From NCBI RefSeq assembly GCF_900044055.2, contig NZ_FCOX02000042.1:1-64000 (forward strand): 64,000 nucleotides of DNA, written 5' to 3'. The stretch is from Caballeronia calidae (GTDB lineage: Bacteria; Pseudomonadota; Gammaproteobacteria; Burkholderiales; Burkholderiaceae). The translations under genes and the position numbers were made by a program. This document shows, piece after piece, positions 34,717 through 44,397 of this stretch (positions within the stretch are counted from its first letter, which is position 1; each line of letters starts with the position of its first letter). Under the pieces are notes generated by a model. It was given only the letters and a program-made list of their open reading frames with translations, made no database searches and had not been told where the DNA came from.

Positions 34717-35742
34717 ATGCTGCTTTCGTATTTTGAAGCTTCGCCGCTCGTGGCCGCGACGTCGTTCGCGGTACTGGCGTTCGCCGCGTGCGCGCTGATT
34801 CTTCAGACGCTCATCCGCACCGGCCTCGCGTGGCGTCTCGCCACCGATATCCCCAACGAGCGCTCGCTGCACGAACGGCCTACGCCGCGCGTCGGCGGCT
34901 GGGGCGTCGTGCCCGTCGCCGTGATCGCATTGCTGGTCGCCGCGCCGTCGATGTGGCTCGTCGCCGTATGCGCGGTCTTTCTCGCGGCCGTCTCCCAGAT
35001 CGACGACCGGCGCGGGTTGCCCGCGCGCGTGCGCTTTGCGGCGCATATCGTCGCGGTGGCGGTCGTCATCGTCGCGCATCCGGCGGACGTGCCGTGGTGG
35101 GCCCTCGCGCTGGTCGGCTTTCTGATGCTGTGGCTCGTCAATCTCTATAACTTCATGGACGGCTCGGACGGGCTCGCCGGCGGCATGGCGCTCTTCGGCT
35201 TCGGCGGCTATGCGTTCGCGGCGCTCGCCGGACCCGCGCCGCAAGCCGGCCTCGGACTCGCGAGCCTGGCTATCGCAGGCGCGGCGGCGGGCTTCCTGAC
35301 CCTCAATTTCCATCCGGCCCGGATTTTCCTCGGCGATGCCGGGTCTATTCCCTTGGGGTTTCTCGCCGGCGCATTCGGCTACTGGGGCTGGCAGCGGGGC
35401 GTGTGGCCGGTGTGGTTTCCGGCGCTGGTGTTTTCGCCGTTCATCGCGGATGCAACGGTCACGCTGTTGCGCCGTCTCGCACGCGGCGAAAAATTCTGGC
35501 AAGCGCACCGGGAGCATTATTATCAGCGCATGGTGCGCCTCGGGATCGGGCACGCGCGCACCGCGCTCGCGTGGTACCTGCTCATGTTGGCAGGCATAAT
35601 GCTCGCCAACTGGGCGCTTCGATTTTCATTCGCGGGGCAGTGGGCGGCGGTAGCGGGCTGGGCAGTCGTGGTTGTGGCAGCGGGCGCGGTGGTCGACGCG
35701 CGTTGGCGGCGTCACGAGACGCGCCATTCCGAACAATCTTGA
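34717..35742 (+). CDS. WecA/WbpL-type polyprenyl-phosphate N-acetylhexosamine-1-P transferase
   Basis: The 341-residue membrane protein has about 10 helices. Family motifs: RSLHERPTPRVGGWG, QIDDRRGLPARVR (DD pair), NLYNFMDGSDGLAGG, RIFLGDAGSIPLGF and AHREHYYQRMVRLG (His-rich loop). It starts a lipid-linked glycan by moving a sugar-1-phosphate to undecaprenyl phosphate. Neighbours (epimerase upstream, WbpM-like dehydratase 13 bases downstream) match the O-antigen initiation module of the WbpL type. It is one of three initiating enzymes in the window. Confidence 0.9.
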   Translation: MLLSYFEASPLVAATSFAVLAFAACALILQTLIRTGLAWRLATDIPNERSLHERPTPRVGGWGVVPVAVIALLVAAPSMWLVAVCAVFLAAVSQIDDRRGLPARVRFAAHIVAVAVVIVAHPADVPWWALALVGFLMLWLVNLYNFMDGSDGLAGGMALFGFGGYAFAALAGPAPQAGLGLASLAIAGAAAGFLTLNFHPARIFLGDAGSIPLGFLAGAFGYWGWQRGVWPVWFPALVFSPFIADATVTLLRRLARGEKFWQAHREHYYQRMVRLGIGHARTALAWYLLMLAGIMLANWALRFSFAGQWAAVAGWAVVVVAAGAVVDARWRRHETRHSEQS

Positions 35743-35755
35743 GAGTCCGAGCTGA

Positions 35756-37657
35756 ATGATGAATCGAATAAAAGCATCGTGGCTATCGGCGGGCGCATTC
35801 CTCTTCGATCTGGTCGCTGTCGCCGGAACCTGGGTCGCCGCTTACGTGATCCGCTTCAACGGCGCCGTGCCGCACGACTTCCGCCACGGGGCGCTCCTCG
35901 CGCTCTTCTGGGTGCTGCCGGTCTACGCCGTGGTTTTCCGCGTCTTCGGTCTGTATCGCGGCATGTGGGTGTTCGCGAGCCTGCCGGATCTGATGCGCAT
36001 CTCCAAGTCGATCATCGTGGGCGCGCTCGTCGTCATGGTGGGCGCGGTGATGTCGCAGCCGACGCCCATCATCCCGCGCTCGGTGCTCATCGTTTCGCCG
36101 CTCCTGCTGTTCCTCGCGATGGGCGGTGCGCGCGCGCTCTATCGCGCGGGCAAGGAGTTCTATCTGTACGGCGGGCTCGTCGGGCAGGGCAAGCCGGTGA
36201 TCGTGCTCGGCGCGGGCACGGCGGGCGCGATGCTGGCGCGTGAGCTGTCGCGCTCGAGCGAGTGGCGTCTCGTCGGCCTGCTCGACGACGATCCCGCGAA
36301 GCAGGGCCGCGAAGTGCTCGGGCACAAGGTGCTCGGCTCGTTTAGCGACCTGCCACGCTTCGCCGAGCAATTCAAGACCGACTACGTGATCATCGCGATT
36401 CCGTCGGCGTCGGTTGAGGAGCAGCGCCGCGTCGCCACCTTGTGCGTGCGCGTCGGTGTCAAGGTGATGGTGCTGCCCGCGCTCAGCCAGCTGACGGCGG
36501 GCGAGGGCGGCTTCCTGTCGCGCGTGCGCCAGATCGACCTCGAAGACCTGCTCGGCCGCGAGCCGGTGAAGATCGACATGCCGCACGTCGAGAAGCTGCT
36601 GCATGGGCGCGTCGTGATGGTGACGGGCGCGGGCGGCTCGATCGGCTCGGAGCTGTGCCGCCAGATCTTGCGGTTTGCGCCCGCCCAGCTGATCGCCTAC
36701 GACCTCTCCGAATACGCGATGTATCGGCTCCTCGAGGAGTTGCACGAGAAGTTTCCGGAGTGCTCGGTGATTCCGGTCGTCGGCGATGCGAAGGATTCGC
36801 TGCTGCTCGATCAGACCATGGCGCGCTTCACGCCGCACATCGTCTTCCACGCGGCGGCCTACAAGCACGTGCCGCTGATGGAAGAGCAGAACGCGTGGCA
36901 GGCGGTGCGCAACAACGTGCTCGGCACGCTGCGCGTCGCGCGTGCGGCGATTCGTCATGACGTGCGTCACTTCGTACTGATTTCCACCGACAAGGCCGTC
37001 AACCCCACCAACGTGATGGGCGCCTCCAAGCGTCTCGCCGAGATGGCGTGTCAGGCGCTGCAGCAATCGGCGCCGCGCACGCAGTTCGAGACGGTGCGTT
37101 TCGGCAACGTGCTGGGCAGCGCGGGCAGCGTGATTCCGAAGTTCCAGCAGCAGATCGCGAAGGGCGGGCCGGTCACGGTCACGCATCCGGAGATCACGCG
37201 CTTCTTCATGACGATTCCCGAAGCCGCGCAGCTCGTGTTGCAGGCGTCGAGCATGGGGCGCGGCGGCGAGATCTTCATTCTCGACATGGGCCAGCCGGTG
37301 AAGATCGTCGATCTGGCGCGCGACCTGATTCGTCTGTACGGCTTTTCGGAAGAGCAGATCCGCATCGTGTTCACGGGCCTGCGTCCCGGCGAGAAGCTCT
37401 ACGAGGAACTGCTCGCCGACGACGAAACCACCACGCGCACGCCGCACCCGAAGCTGCGCATCGCGCAGGCGCGCGGCGTGCCGGATCATTTCATCGACGA
37501 GCTTCTGCCCTGGCTCATGCAGCATCGCGTGCTCGCCGACGAGGAAGTGCGCCGCGACCTGCGCCGCTGGGTGCCGGAGTATCAGACGGCGATGTTGCCC
37601 GTGCTGCAAAGCGTCGCGGCGGGGCAGACGGCGCGCGAGCGCGGCGCGGCGGGCTGA
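35756..37657 (+). CDS. WbpM/CapD-type UDP-GlcNAc 4,6-dehydratase
   Basis: The 633-residue protein has four N-terminal membrane helices (about 8-120). A first Rossmann domain follows (PVIVLGAGTAGAMLARELS), then the catalytic SDR domain from about 280 with VTGAGGSIGSELCRQIL, the VFHAAAYKHVPLMEEQ block and STDKAVNPTNVMGASKR. In the last motif Met replaces the usual catalytic Tyr, as in WbpM. It makes UDP-4-keto-6-deoxy-GlcNAc, the precursor of sugars such as FucNAc or QuiNAc, at the inner membrane. It follows the WbpL-like gene by 13 bases. Two adjacent ATG codons begin the frame. Confidence 0.93.
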   Translation: MMNRIKASWLSAGAFLFDLVAVAGTWVAAYVIRFNGAVPHDFRHGALLALFWVLPVYAVVFRVFGLYRGMWVFASLPDLMRISKSIIVGALVVMVGAVMSQPTPIIPRSVLIVSPLLLFLAMGGARALYRAGKEFYLYGGLVGQGKPVIVLGAGTAGAMLARELSRSSEWRLVGLLDDDPAKQGREVLGHKVLGSFSDLPRFAEQFKTDYVIIAIPSASVEEQRRVATLCVRVGVKVMVLPALSQLTAGEGGFLSRVRQIDLEDLLGREPVKIDMPHVEKLLHGRVVMVTGAGGSIGSELCRQILRFAPAQLIAYDLSEYAMYRLLEELHEKFPECSVIPVVGDAKDSLLLDQTMARFTPHIVFHAAAYKHVPLMEEQNAWQAVRNNVLGTLRVARAAIRHDVRHFVLISTDKAVNPTNVMGASKRLAEMACQALQQSAPRTQFETVRFGNVLGSAGSVIPKFQQQIAKGGPVTVTHPEITRFFMTIPEAAQLVLQASSMGRGGEIFILDMGQPVKIVDLARDLIRLYGFSEEQIRIVFTGLRPGEKLYEELLADDETTTRTPHPKLRIAQARGVPDHFIDELLPWLMQHRVLADEEVRRDLRRWVPEYQTAMLPVLQSVAAGQTARERGAAG

Positions 37658-37672
37658 CACGGACGGTCACGC

Positions 37673-38728
37673 ATGACGACGCTCGACGAAGTTCATGCGC
37701 TGACCCACGCCGGATCGCTGTTGTCACGAAGCGGCGAGATCGTCGCGCCGTACGATCTCGAAGTCGCGCACGCCGGTGCATCCGGCTGCTGCACGTTGCC
37801 CGCCGCCATCCTGAACGCGGGCCGCGAGCCCTTCGATGCCGACTATGCGCGCGCGGGCCGCGTGCATCTCATCAACGCATTCGGCGTCACGCTCGGCGAT
37901 TCGATCATCGGGCTTGCGGCGCTCGTCGCGATCAAGCGCCTTCATCCGCATCTGGCTTTCACGATCTATCGACCGGCGCACGCGCCGCGCTACGTGCAGC
38001 GTCTCTACGAGCTTGCCGCTCATCTGGGCGAAATCGTTTATTTACCGGTGCCGCTCGCGCGCCTTCCCGTCGATGAATTGAAGATCGACATGGGCAATCA
38101 GCTTTTCTGGCCGCGCTTCGCCTCGATGCCGATGATCGACTTCTTCCTGTGGGCGCTGGGCGTCGCGCCCGAAAGCATCGCCGCCGACGACAAGCGCAAT
38201 CACTGGCTCGCCGATGTGCCGCTTGCACCGATCGCGAGCGAGCCCTACGCGCTCTTCTGTCCCGACGCGAGCACGCCGGTGCGCAGCATTCCGGCGTCGG
38301 TGCGCGCGCGCATCGTCGCGCGTCTCGCCGATGAAACCGGTCTTCCGGTGCTGGGCTTCGGCGCGGTCGATCATCCGCGCTATCGCGACATCGCGCCGCT
38401 TTGCGCCGACACGGACGATTTCCTCGCCTGGATCGGGCACGCGCGCTATCTGGTCACGGCCGACACGGCGGCGCTGCACGTCGCGGCGGGCTTCGACGTG
38501 CCGACGACCGCGTTCTTCTCGACGATTCCCGCGTCCATGCGCGCGCGCGATTACGCGAACTGCGCCGCGGTGGAGATGAACCTGCCGCATCTGCGCGGCA
38601 TGCATGCGAGCGCGCGGCCCGCGGACCTGGACGCGCTCGAGCGCGCGTACCTCGATTACGGCGCCGACACCTTTCGCGCGATGCCTTTCGCGCGTGGCCC
38701 GTCGCATGCCGCACCGAGCCTTGCGTGA
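37673..38728 (+). CDS. GT9/heptosyltransferase-like protein
   Basis: The 351-residue product carries a GT9-like core: FGVTLGDSIIGLAALVAIKR near 78-98 (cf. 'LGDvi...P....lk' of ADP-heptose transferases), then a C-terminal block ARYLVTADTAALHVAAGFDV and PTTAFFST at about 258-288, matching the 'lvi..DtgpmHlAaal..P.valfgp' motif. The middle is diverged. It may transfer a sugar in O-antigen or core assembly; donor unknown. It is the last gene of this plus-strand run, 15 bases after the WbpM-like gene, and abuts the convergent LysR gene with no spacer. Confidence 0.6.
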   Translation: MTTLDEVHALTHAGSLLSRSGEIVAPYDLEVAHAGASGCCTLPAAILNAGREPFDADYARAGRVHLINAFGVTLGDSIIGLAALVAIKRLHPHLAFTIYRPAHAPRYVQRLYELAAHLGEIVYLPVPLARLPVDELKIDMGNQLFWPRFASMPMIDFFLWALGVAPESIAADDKRNHWLADVPLAPIASEPYALFCPDASTPVRSIPASVRARIVARLADETGLPVLGFGAVDHPRYRDIAPLCADTDDFLAWIGHARYLVTADTAALHVAAGFDVPTTAFFSTIPASMRARDYANCAAVEMNLPHLRGMHASARPADLDALERAYLDYGADTFRAMPFARGPSHAAPSLA

Positions 38729-39652
38729 TCAGGCCGGCTTGCCGTCGACCTGAAACGACGGCAAGCGCGCATACAACTCCGCGACCCAGTCGATGAACAC
38801 GCGCACGCGGCGCGGCTGATGGCGATTGGCCGCGTACAGCACCGACACCACACGCGGATACGACGGATACTCTCCCAGCACTTCCCTGAGCGCGCCGCTC
38901 TTCAAAAGCGGATCGAGCGTATAGCTCGAGCTCTGAATCAGCCCGAGTCCCGAAACACCCGCGGCGATATACGAATCGCCGTCGTTCACGGCGATCTTGT
39001 GCTTCATCGCGACCGTGCGCGTCTCGCCATCGACGACGAATTCCCAGTTGCGCACGCGCCCCGAGTTGTTCAGCACGTAGCCGACGGCGAGATGCCGGTC
39101 GAGTTCATCGAGCGACGCCGGCTCGCCATGCGTTTCGATGTATCCCGGCGACGCGCACGTGATCTGCGTATACGCGCCGATGCGTTTCGCGACGAGCCCC
39201 ACATCGCCGACCGCGCCCACGCGCACGACGCAATCGACCGCTTCCTCGACGAGATCCACCTGCCGGTCCGTGAGCAGCAGCTCGACGCCGATATCCGGAT
39301 ACGCCGCGAAAAATTCCGGCAGTGCGGGAATGATCGTGTTCTTCGCCATCACCTGCGGCAGGCTGACTTTCACGTTGCCCTTGGGGCTCAGCTTCGAATG
39401 CGAGAGCGACGCTTCCATGTCGTCCACTTCGCCGAGCACGCGCACGCAGCGCTCGTAATAGGCTTCGCCGTCTTCCGTGATGCTGATGCTGCGCGTCGTG
39501 CGATTGATGAGGCGCGCGCCGAGATGCGCTTCGAGCGCCTGCAGCGTACGCGAAACGCTCGCGGGCGGCAGGCGCAGGGCGTCGGCGGCTTTGGAGAAAC
39601 TCCCCGCTTCGACGACTCGCGCGAAGACTTTCATTGCAAGGAAGCGGTCCAT
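38729..39652 (-). CDS. LysR-family transcriptional regulator
   Basis: The 307-residue product is a standard LysR protein. The N-terminal HTH (FARVVEAGSFSKAADALRLP and PASVSRTLQALEAHLGARL) is followed by a periplasmic-binding-like effector domain and YAANRHQPRRVRVFIDWVAE at the C-terminus, typical of the DmlR/'CrgA-like' subgroup that regulates small-molecule metabolism. It is transcribed alone, convergent with the GT9-like gene. Its target is not evident. Confidence 0.93.
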   Translation of the reverse strand: MDRFLAMKVFARVVEAGSFSKAADALRLPPASVSRTLQALEAHLGARLINRTTRSISITEDGEAYYERCVRVLGEVDDMEASLSHSKLSPKGNVKVSLPQVMAKNTIIPALPEFFAAYPDIGVELLLTDRQVDLVEEAVDCVVRVGAVGDVGLVAKRIGAYTQITCASPGYIETHGEPASLDELDRHLAVGYVLNNSGRVRNWEFVVDGETRTVAMKHKIAVNDGDSYIAAGVSGLGLIQSSSYTLDPLLKSGALREVLGEYPSYPRVVSVLYAANRHQPRRVRVFIDWVAELYARLPSFQVDGKPA

Positions 39653-39756
39653 GCTCGGAGTCCGGAAACGTGATCGCCCGCTTCGAGGCGCGCGCGAAGA
39701 TCACGATCATACTTGGGATCGTCCGCGTGCGCGCCGCAAGTGAGCGGGCGGTGGAC

Positions 39757-40344
39757 TCAGAGTCCGAGTCCCTGGCAGAGCCAGCCGGAGTAGTGTTCGA
39801 TCATCCGTTGAAACGGCGCGTGATGGCCGTAGGCGATCGACGAGACAGCGAGCAGCCCCGCGCCCGCGACGAGCGCGCGCGGCATCTTGCGCGGCTCTTC
39901 GAAGACACGCGCGAGGAACAGCGCGGCGATGGCCGCGCCGAGCACCCAGCCCGCGACCACTTCGGCGGGCGTGTGCGCGTCCTGCATGATGCGGCTCGCG
40001 CCGATCGCCGCTGCGAGCGCAAGCCCGCCCGCCGCGCCGAGCCGATACCACCCGCCGCCGAAGCCGCCCATCAGCAGCCCGCCCGCCACCGTATAGATGG
40101 ATGCGGCGAGCATCGTGTGGCCGCTGATCATGCGCAACTGGATCGTGGCGATTTCGAAGCCGCAGCCCGCGTAAAGAATCTTCGACAGTCCGACGAACCC
40201 CATGCCGATGCCGAGCAGGATGCACCAGCGTAGCGCGAGGCGCATGTCGACCGAGCGCAGCCAAAGTGCGCAGACGAGTGCGAGCGGGAGCACAAAGGCC
40301 GCGTCGCCGAGATTGGAAAGGATCCAGAGTACCTTTGATTCCAT
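39757..40344 (-). CDS. PAP2-family membrane phosphatase
   Basis: The 195-residue protein has five or six membrane helices. Two of the three acid-phosphatase motifs are clear: SGHTMLAASIYT and SRIMQDAHTPAEVVAGWVLG (SR-x5-H-x3 followed by Glu where the consensus has Asp). The first KxxxxxxRP motif is not obvious. Members act on undecaprenyl pyrophosphate or other lipid phosphates, which fits recycling of the lipid carrier beside polysaccharide genes, but the substrate is inferred. It is 42 bases downstream of the GlxA/AraC gene on the same strand. Confidence 0.8.
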   Translation of the reverse strand: MESKVLWILSNLGDAAFVLPLALVCALWLRSVDMRLALRWCILLGIGMGFVGLSKILYAGCGFEIATIQLRMISGHTMLAASIYTVAGGLLMGGFGGGWYRLGAAGGLALAAAIGASRIMQDAHTPAEVVAGWVLGAAIAALFLARVFEEPRKMPRALVAGAGLLAVSSIAYGHHAPFQRMIEHYSGWLCQGLGL

Positions 40345-40386
40345 GCGTATCCGTTATAGGTGACGCGCGGGCGCGACCGAACCCGC

Positions 40387-41445
40387 TTATGAGCTGTCGC
40401 CCTGTTTTCGGCGGTCCGCCATCCGGTATTCGGTGGGCGAGATCGACAGCCGCTTGCGAAAGATCTTCGCGAGACCATCGCCGCTGCCCGCGCCGCAGCG
40501 CCGCGCGATCTTGTCGACCGGAAGATCGGTCGCGGACAGCAGCATACAGCTCGCATCGAGCCGCGCGCGCAGCAGATATTCCGAAGGCGTGAGCCCGATC
40601 TGCGCCTTGAAGCGGCGCAGGAAATTGCGCTCGCTCATCGCGGCGACGCGTGCGGCATCCGTGATCGAGATCGGCCGCACGTAATTCTCGCGGATCCAGC
40701 GCGCGGCCGCATCGATTTTCTGGCGCACGCCGCCGCCATCGGTATCGTCGAGCACGGTGGCGAGCTTTTGCCAGGCGCCGGGAATGGAGCGCTCCGACAC
40801 CTCGCGCGCGACCGCCGCGCCGTGATCGCGCTTGACGATCGACAGCGCCGCCGCAATCGGGCCCTTGGGATCGTCGAGCGTGAGCGTCTGCTCGGCGATG
40901 AAAAGCGGGTTCGTCAATGTCGCCGTCAGCGCGCGATCCGCGGACTCGCCGGCGAAATCGAGCGAGCGGTTGCGCACGCTCAGATTGGTCGCCGCGAGAA
41001 TGTGCGCGCCTTCGCCGATCGCCTTGATGAACGGAATCTTCGGCGCCACGCGGCCGAGCCGCTTTCGCAGCACGGCGTCGTTGCGCGCATGCCGCGCACC
41101 CACCCCGCCCGCGATGAAGAGCGCGTCGCACTCGTTCATCCAGCGCGTTTCGAGACTTTCGGTCCAGATGCGCATCGAGCAGCTGCTCGCGACGCTGCCG
41201 CCTTCGCTCGACACAAACAGCAGTGAATAGTTCGGGGCCTCGGTGCGCTCGCCGGCATCCGCGGGCATGGGAAGCTGGTTGGCGAGCGAGAAGACCTCGG
41301 AGATCGAACTGACCTCGACGAGCGAGAAGTCCTCGAAGATCAGAATGCCGATCCGTTTCGCCGCGCGGGCCGTGCCTGCGGACGGCGTGTCGGGCGCGAC
41401 CGCGCGCACGACGTGGAGCCTGCCCGTACCATTGGCGTACACCAT
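40387..41445 (-). CDS. GlxA-family AraC transcriptional regulator
   Basis: The 352-residue product has an N-terminal DJ-1/PfpI-like domain (about 30-215: RIGILIFEDFSLVEVSSISE, then CDALFIAGGVGARHAR) and a C-terminal AraC HTH pair (AARVAAMSERNFLRRFKAQI and RKRLSISPTEYRMADRRK). The nucleophile elbow reads KAIGEG, lacking the catalytic Cys. It is a close paralogue of the regulators at 15033 and 44398. It is transcribed divergently from galU and may control it. Confidence 0.9.
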   Translation of the reverse strand: MVYANGTGRLHVVRAVAPDTPSAGTARAAKRIGILIFEDFSLVEVSSISEVFSLANQLPMPADAGERTEAPNYSLLFVSSEGGSVASSCSMRIWTESLETRWMNECDALFIAGGVGARHARNDAVLRKRLGRVAPKIPFIKAIGEGAHILAATNLSVRNRSLDFAGESADRALTATLTNPLFIAEQTLTLDDPKGPIAAALSIVKRDHGAAVAREVSERSIPGAWQKLATVLDDTDGGGVRQKIDAAARWIRENYVRPISITDAARVAAMSERNFLRRFKAQIGLTPSEYLLRARLDASCMLLSATDLPVDKIARRCGAGSGDGLAKIFRKRLSISPTEYRMADRRKQGDSS

Positions 41446-41750
41446 CGACTTCTCCCTGTGCGGGTCGGGGCGGCGTTTTTGGCGCCGCGGCCCGGCCCAT
41501 CCATGAAGGAACGCAAGTAACGGGAAAGTGAGTCACATGGGTCGCACTATACGCGGCGACCAACAGCCGCCGCGCCGGGAGTCCGAATTTGACGAAGTGT
41601 TGGCAGATGATTTCGATATTCGAGGAATAAGCTCGTACCGTTCGTGTCGTCTGACGAAACCGGGCGATGTTTTTCCATCAGAAGAAGCGTGTACGAACGC
41701 TCCACGACGCGTCGTGCCCGCCTTCTGCAACCATCAGACGAGGATGGCCG
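41446..41750. promoter_or_regulatory. Divergent intergenic region between the GlxA/AraC gene and galU
   Basis: The 305 bases contain no gene. They must carry promoters for both divergent genes. I see no unambiguous -35/-10 pair or palindrome. GAGG at 41740-41743 is the galU ribosome site. Confidence 0.5.
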
Positions 41751-42713
41751 ATGTTGAAAGTACGCAAGGCGGTATTCCCTGTCGCGGGCCTCGGCACGCG
41801 ATTCCTTCCGGCGACGAAGGCGAGCCCGAAGGAGATGCTGCCGGTCGTGGACAAACCCTTGATTCAGTACGCGGTCGAAGAGGCGATGGCCGCGGGCATC
41901 ACCGAAATGATCTTCGTCACGGGACGAAGCAAGCGCGCAATCGAAGATCACTTTGATAGATCCTACGAGATCGAAGCCGAACTCGAGGCGCGCGGCAAGG
42001 AGAAGCTGCTCCAGCTCGTGCGCAGCATCAAGCCGAGCCATGTGGACTGTTTCTATGTGCGTCAGGCCGAGGCGCTCGGTCTCGGGCATGCCGTGCTGTG
42101 CGCGGAAAAGCTCGTCGGCAACGAGCCGTTCGCGGTGATCCTCGCCGACGATCTGCTCGACGGCGAGCCGCCCGTGCTCTCGCAAATGGTCAGCGTGTTC
42201 GATCATTACCATTCGTCGGTGATCGGCGTGGAGGAGATCGACCGCAAGGACTCGCGCTCGTATGGCGTGATCGAGGGCAAGCCGTGGGACGACGGTCTCT
42301 TCAAGCTCTCGCGGGTGGTCGAGAAGCCCGAGCCGGCGCTTGCGCCGTCGAACTTCGGCGTGGTCGGCCGTTACGTGCTGATGCCGCGCGTGTTCGACTT
42401 GCTGCGTCAGCAGAAGCCCGGCGCGGGCGGCGAAATTCAGCTAACCGATGCAATCGGCGCATTGCTCGATCAGGAACAGGTGCTTGCGTACCGTTATCGC
42501 GGCCAGCGCTTCGACTGCGGCAGCAAGCTCGGCTATCTCAAGGCGACGGTGGAGTTCGCGCTGCGTCATCCGGAAGTGCGCGACGATTTCGAGCGCTATC
42601 TGCGCGCGCAGTTCGGCGTGACGCAGGAGCCGCTGATCGAAGCGCCGGCATCCGATGCAGTCGATGCGATCGATGCAGACGACGTGGACGAAGACACGAC
42701 GGCCGACGCATAA
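41751..42713 (+). CDS. galU: UTP-glucose-1-phosphate uridylyltransferase
   Basis: The 320-residue nucleotidyltransferase makes UDP-glucose. It begins KVRKAVFPVAGLGTRFLP followed by ATKASPKEMLPVVDKPLIQY (nucleotide-binding and catalytic Lys). It then has FYVRQAEALGLGHAVLCAE, VILADDLLDGE, and the C-terminal FDCGSKLGYLKATVEFAL. ATG 41751 has GAGG 8 bases upstream and matches the family start; the longer frame to 41667 is not needed. An acidic C-terminal tail of about 25 residues is unusual but harmless. A strong terminator follows. UDP-glucose feeds the WcaJ-type enzyme and GalE encoded downstream. Confidence 0.96.
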   Translation: MLKVRKAVFPVAGLGTRFLPATKASPKEMLPVVDKPLIQYAVEEAMAAGITEMIFVTGRSKRAIEDHFDRSYEIEAELEARGKEKLLQLVRSIKPSHVDCFYVRQAEALGLGHAVLCAEKLVGNEPFAVILADDLLDGEPPVLSQMVSVFDHYHSSVIGVEEIDRKDSRSYGVIEGKPWDDGLFKLSRVVEKPEPALAPSNFGVVGRYVLMPRVFDLLRQQKPGAGGEIQLTDAIGALLDQEQVLAYRYRGQRFDCGSKLGYLKATVEFALRHPEVRDDFERYLRAQFGVTQEPLIEAPASDAVDAIDADDVDEDTTADA

Positions 42714-42735
42714 GCTTTCCTGGCGGGAGGACGGG

Positions 42736-42766
42736 CGGCGCGCAGCGATGCGCGCCGTTTGTCTTT
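42736..42766 (+). terminator. Rho-independent terminator after galU
   Basis: A perfect 9-bp stem CGGCGCGCA/TGCGCGCCG with a GCGA loop is followed by TTTGTCTTTT, 23 bases after the galU stop. Confidence 0.85.
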
Positions 42767-42789
42767 TCGGCGCGCGTTTCTTATCGGGA

Positions 42790-43242
42790 TCAGCGGAAGT
42801 AGGCCTTGGTGTTCTCGTGCACGTCGTCGCGCGCGAGCAGTTCGTCGGGGAGAAGCCACAGGTAATCGCTGTGCTGATCGAAGCGGCCGATCGGCACGGT
42901 GCCGCTCAACGTCATCGTGTAGGCGAGCACGACGTAATGCGTGCCGATGCCCTCGGCGCCCGCGAAGTTGTCGTCGTAGTGATGTTCGTAGACGCCGAAG
43001 AACCGTGACGCCGAACGCTCCGCGCTCGCGACGCCGAGCTCGTTCTTGACGATGCGTCTGAAGGCGATGTCGAGCGATTCGTCCTTGTCGATGCGCCCGC
43101 CCGGCACGAACCAGGTGCCTTGCGCCGGCCTGTTGCGCCTGTGGCCGACCAGGATGCGCCGCTTTCCGTCGGTGACGATCAGATCGATCGACACCAGCGG
43201 CGTGAGCCGCACGACCGTCAGGAAGTCCGCTTTGCTCAGCAT
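42790..43242 (-). CDS. GDP-mannose mannosyl hydrolase (NUDIX)
   Basis: The 150-residue NUDIX protein of the Gmm/WcaH type reads LVSIDLIVTDGKRRILVGHR, RPAQGTWFVPGGRIDKDESL, then AFRRIVKNELGV, and FFGVYEHHYDDNF near residue 85. The altered NUDIX box with the GGRI..DE..L..AF.RI..ELG arrangement is typical of enzymes that hydrolyse GDP-mannose to GDP and mannose by attack at the sugar. ATG 43242 has GGAGCGG upstream. It may tune the GDP-mannose pool supplied by ManC. It converges with galU across the terminator. Confidence 0.88.
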   Translation of the reverse strand: MLSKADFLTVVRLTPLVSIDLIVTDGKRRILVGHRRNRPAQGTWFVPGGRIDKDESLDIAFRRIVKNELGVASAERSASRFFGVYEHHYDDNFAGAEGIGTHYVVLAYTMTLSGTVPIGRFDQHSDYLWLLPDELLARDDVHENTKAYFR

Positions 43243-44397
43243 CGCCGCTCCATGATGACGCACCAGGCCAAACGATGCTTCGTGCGCCGCCGCATGACCG
43301 TGCGCACGCGCACGCGGCGGCGTGCTTCGTCGGATGGATGCGGGATGCGGTGTCGCATGTTGCGAACATGAACGCATTCGGGCGGCCCGCCCGGCGACGG
43401 CGAGCCGAATTTCACGAGTGAAACATGCGGGGACGTGTCAGTTTCGCTCGTCACGCCGTGACGGGAGCGGCAAACTTGACCGGTCGCGGTGGCGCGTTGC
43501 CGACGCAAAACTTCCACGCAGCAATCCGCGAACGTGCACGCGAATTTAAGCGCTTTCTCCCGATCATTGCAAAACGCGGATGCGGGGCTTGGGAAAATGG
43601 CGACAAAACGTGCGCTGCCGCAAAAACCCTAATACGCGACGCCCCGCGATTCTCGTGCAAGTCCCCGGCACAGGCAGCTTCGGCGACGGAATGCACTTCC
43701 CGCATCGCAGCATCTAAAGTCATATGAAAGCACCGCCTCTTTCGTTTGAATAAATGATTAATTGGCGCATGGAAAATCGTACGTGGAATAAAAATCGGAT
43801 TAAGCGAAAACCGAAGTTGATTATCGGGCGATCTAATTTCGTTGATTAACTGCCTTTGTAAATATCGATTACACGGAGTTTGAAAATGTAACGGCGGAAC
43901 CAAAATTTGCCGATTTGCCGGATGCACATTACCGATGCAGCCGGATTCCGTGTTTCACGAATGAATCAATTTGTTTGGTCTGACGAAGCGTAGGGCCGGG
44001 CGCAGGATCCTTACAGGGCCACGCCCCGCGGCCCCTCGACGGTGTGGCTGTCCGATCCGGCAGGCCTGCTTCCGGCGCGCACTAGCGCCCGGCGCGAGGC
44101 TTCGTATGACAAATGTATTTCCGTATTACATCGCCGAAAATTCGCTTTACGGAATTTGGGGAGGGATATCAATGTGCGCTCACCCTCACAGCGGAACAGA
44201 TTTTGTGGTTCAGGCGCGAAAATATAGAGCACAAAAAAGATTGTCTGCTTATTATTCAAGCCAGCGGATCGAATCCGCCATCAGTTCGTTCCAATCGGTC
44301 ACGGCAACCCGGCGAAGTTCGGGAAAGTTACTTGATGCGCCGCAATGGCCGACCAACTCTTCCGCGCCTTCCAGGAAACAAGCAGCAGAGGATGACC
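43243..44397. promoter_or_regulatory. Long AT-rich intergenic region (1.15 kb) upstream of a GlxA/AraC gene
   Basis: No supported gene. A clearly AT-rich block at about 43725-43980 stands out from the GC-rich surroundings and is a likely promoter/regulatory zone. Frames at 43451-43927 (-) and 44113 onward (+) are fortuitous: the second is an in-frame extension of the regulator without family resemblance. Confidence 0.5.

Noticed and set aside
35783..37660. 625-codon minus-strand frame antisense to the WbpM-like gene
   Set aside because: It is a GC-rich shadow frame: Arg/His/Ala-rich, no domain, and it fully overlaps a well-supported gene. The same applies to other long antisense frames in 28-64 kb.
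44113..44397. N-terminal extension of the third GlxA/AraC regulator
   Set aside because: The extension has no similarity to its two paralogues, and a good ribosome site precedes ATG 44398.
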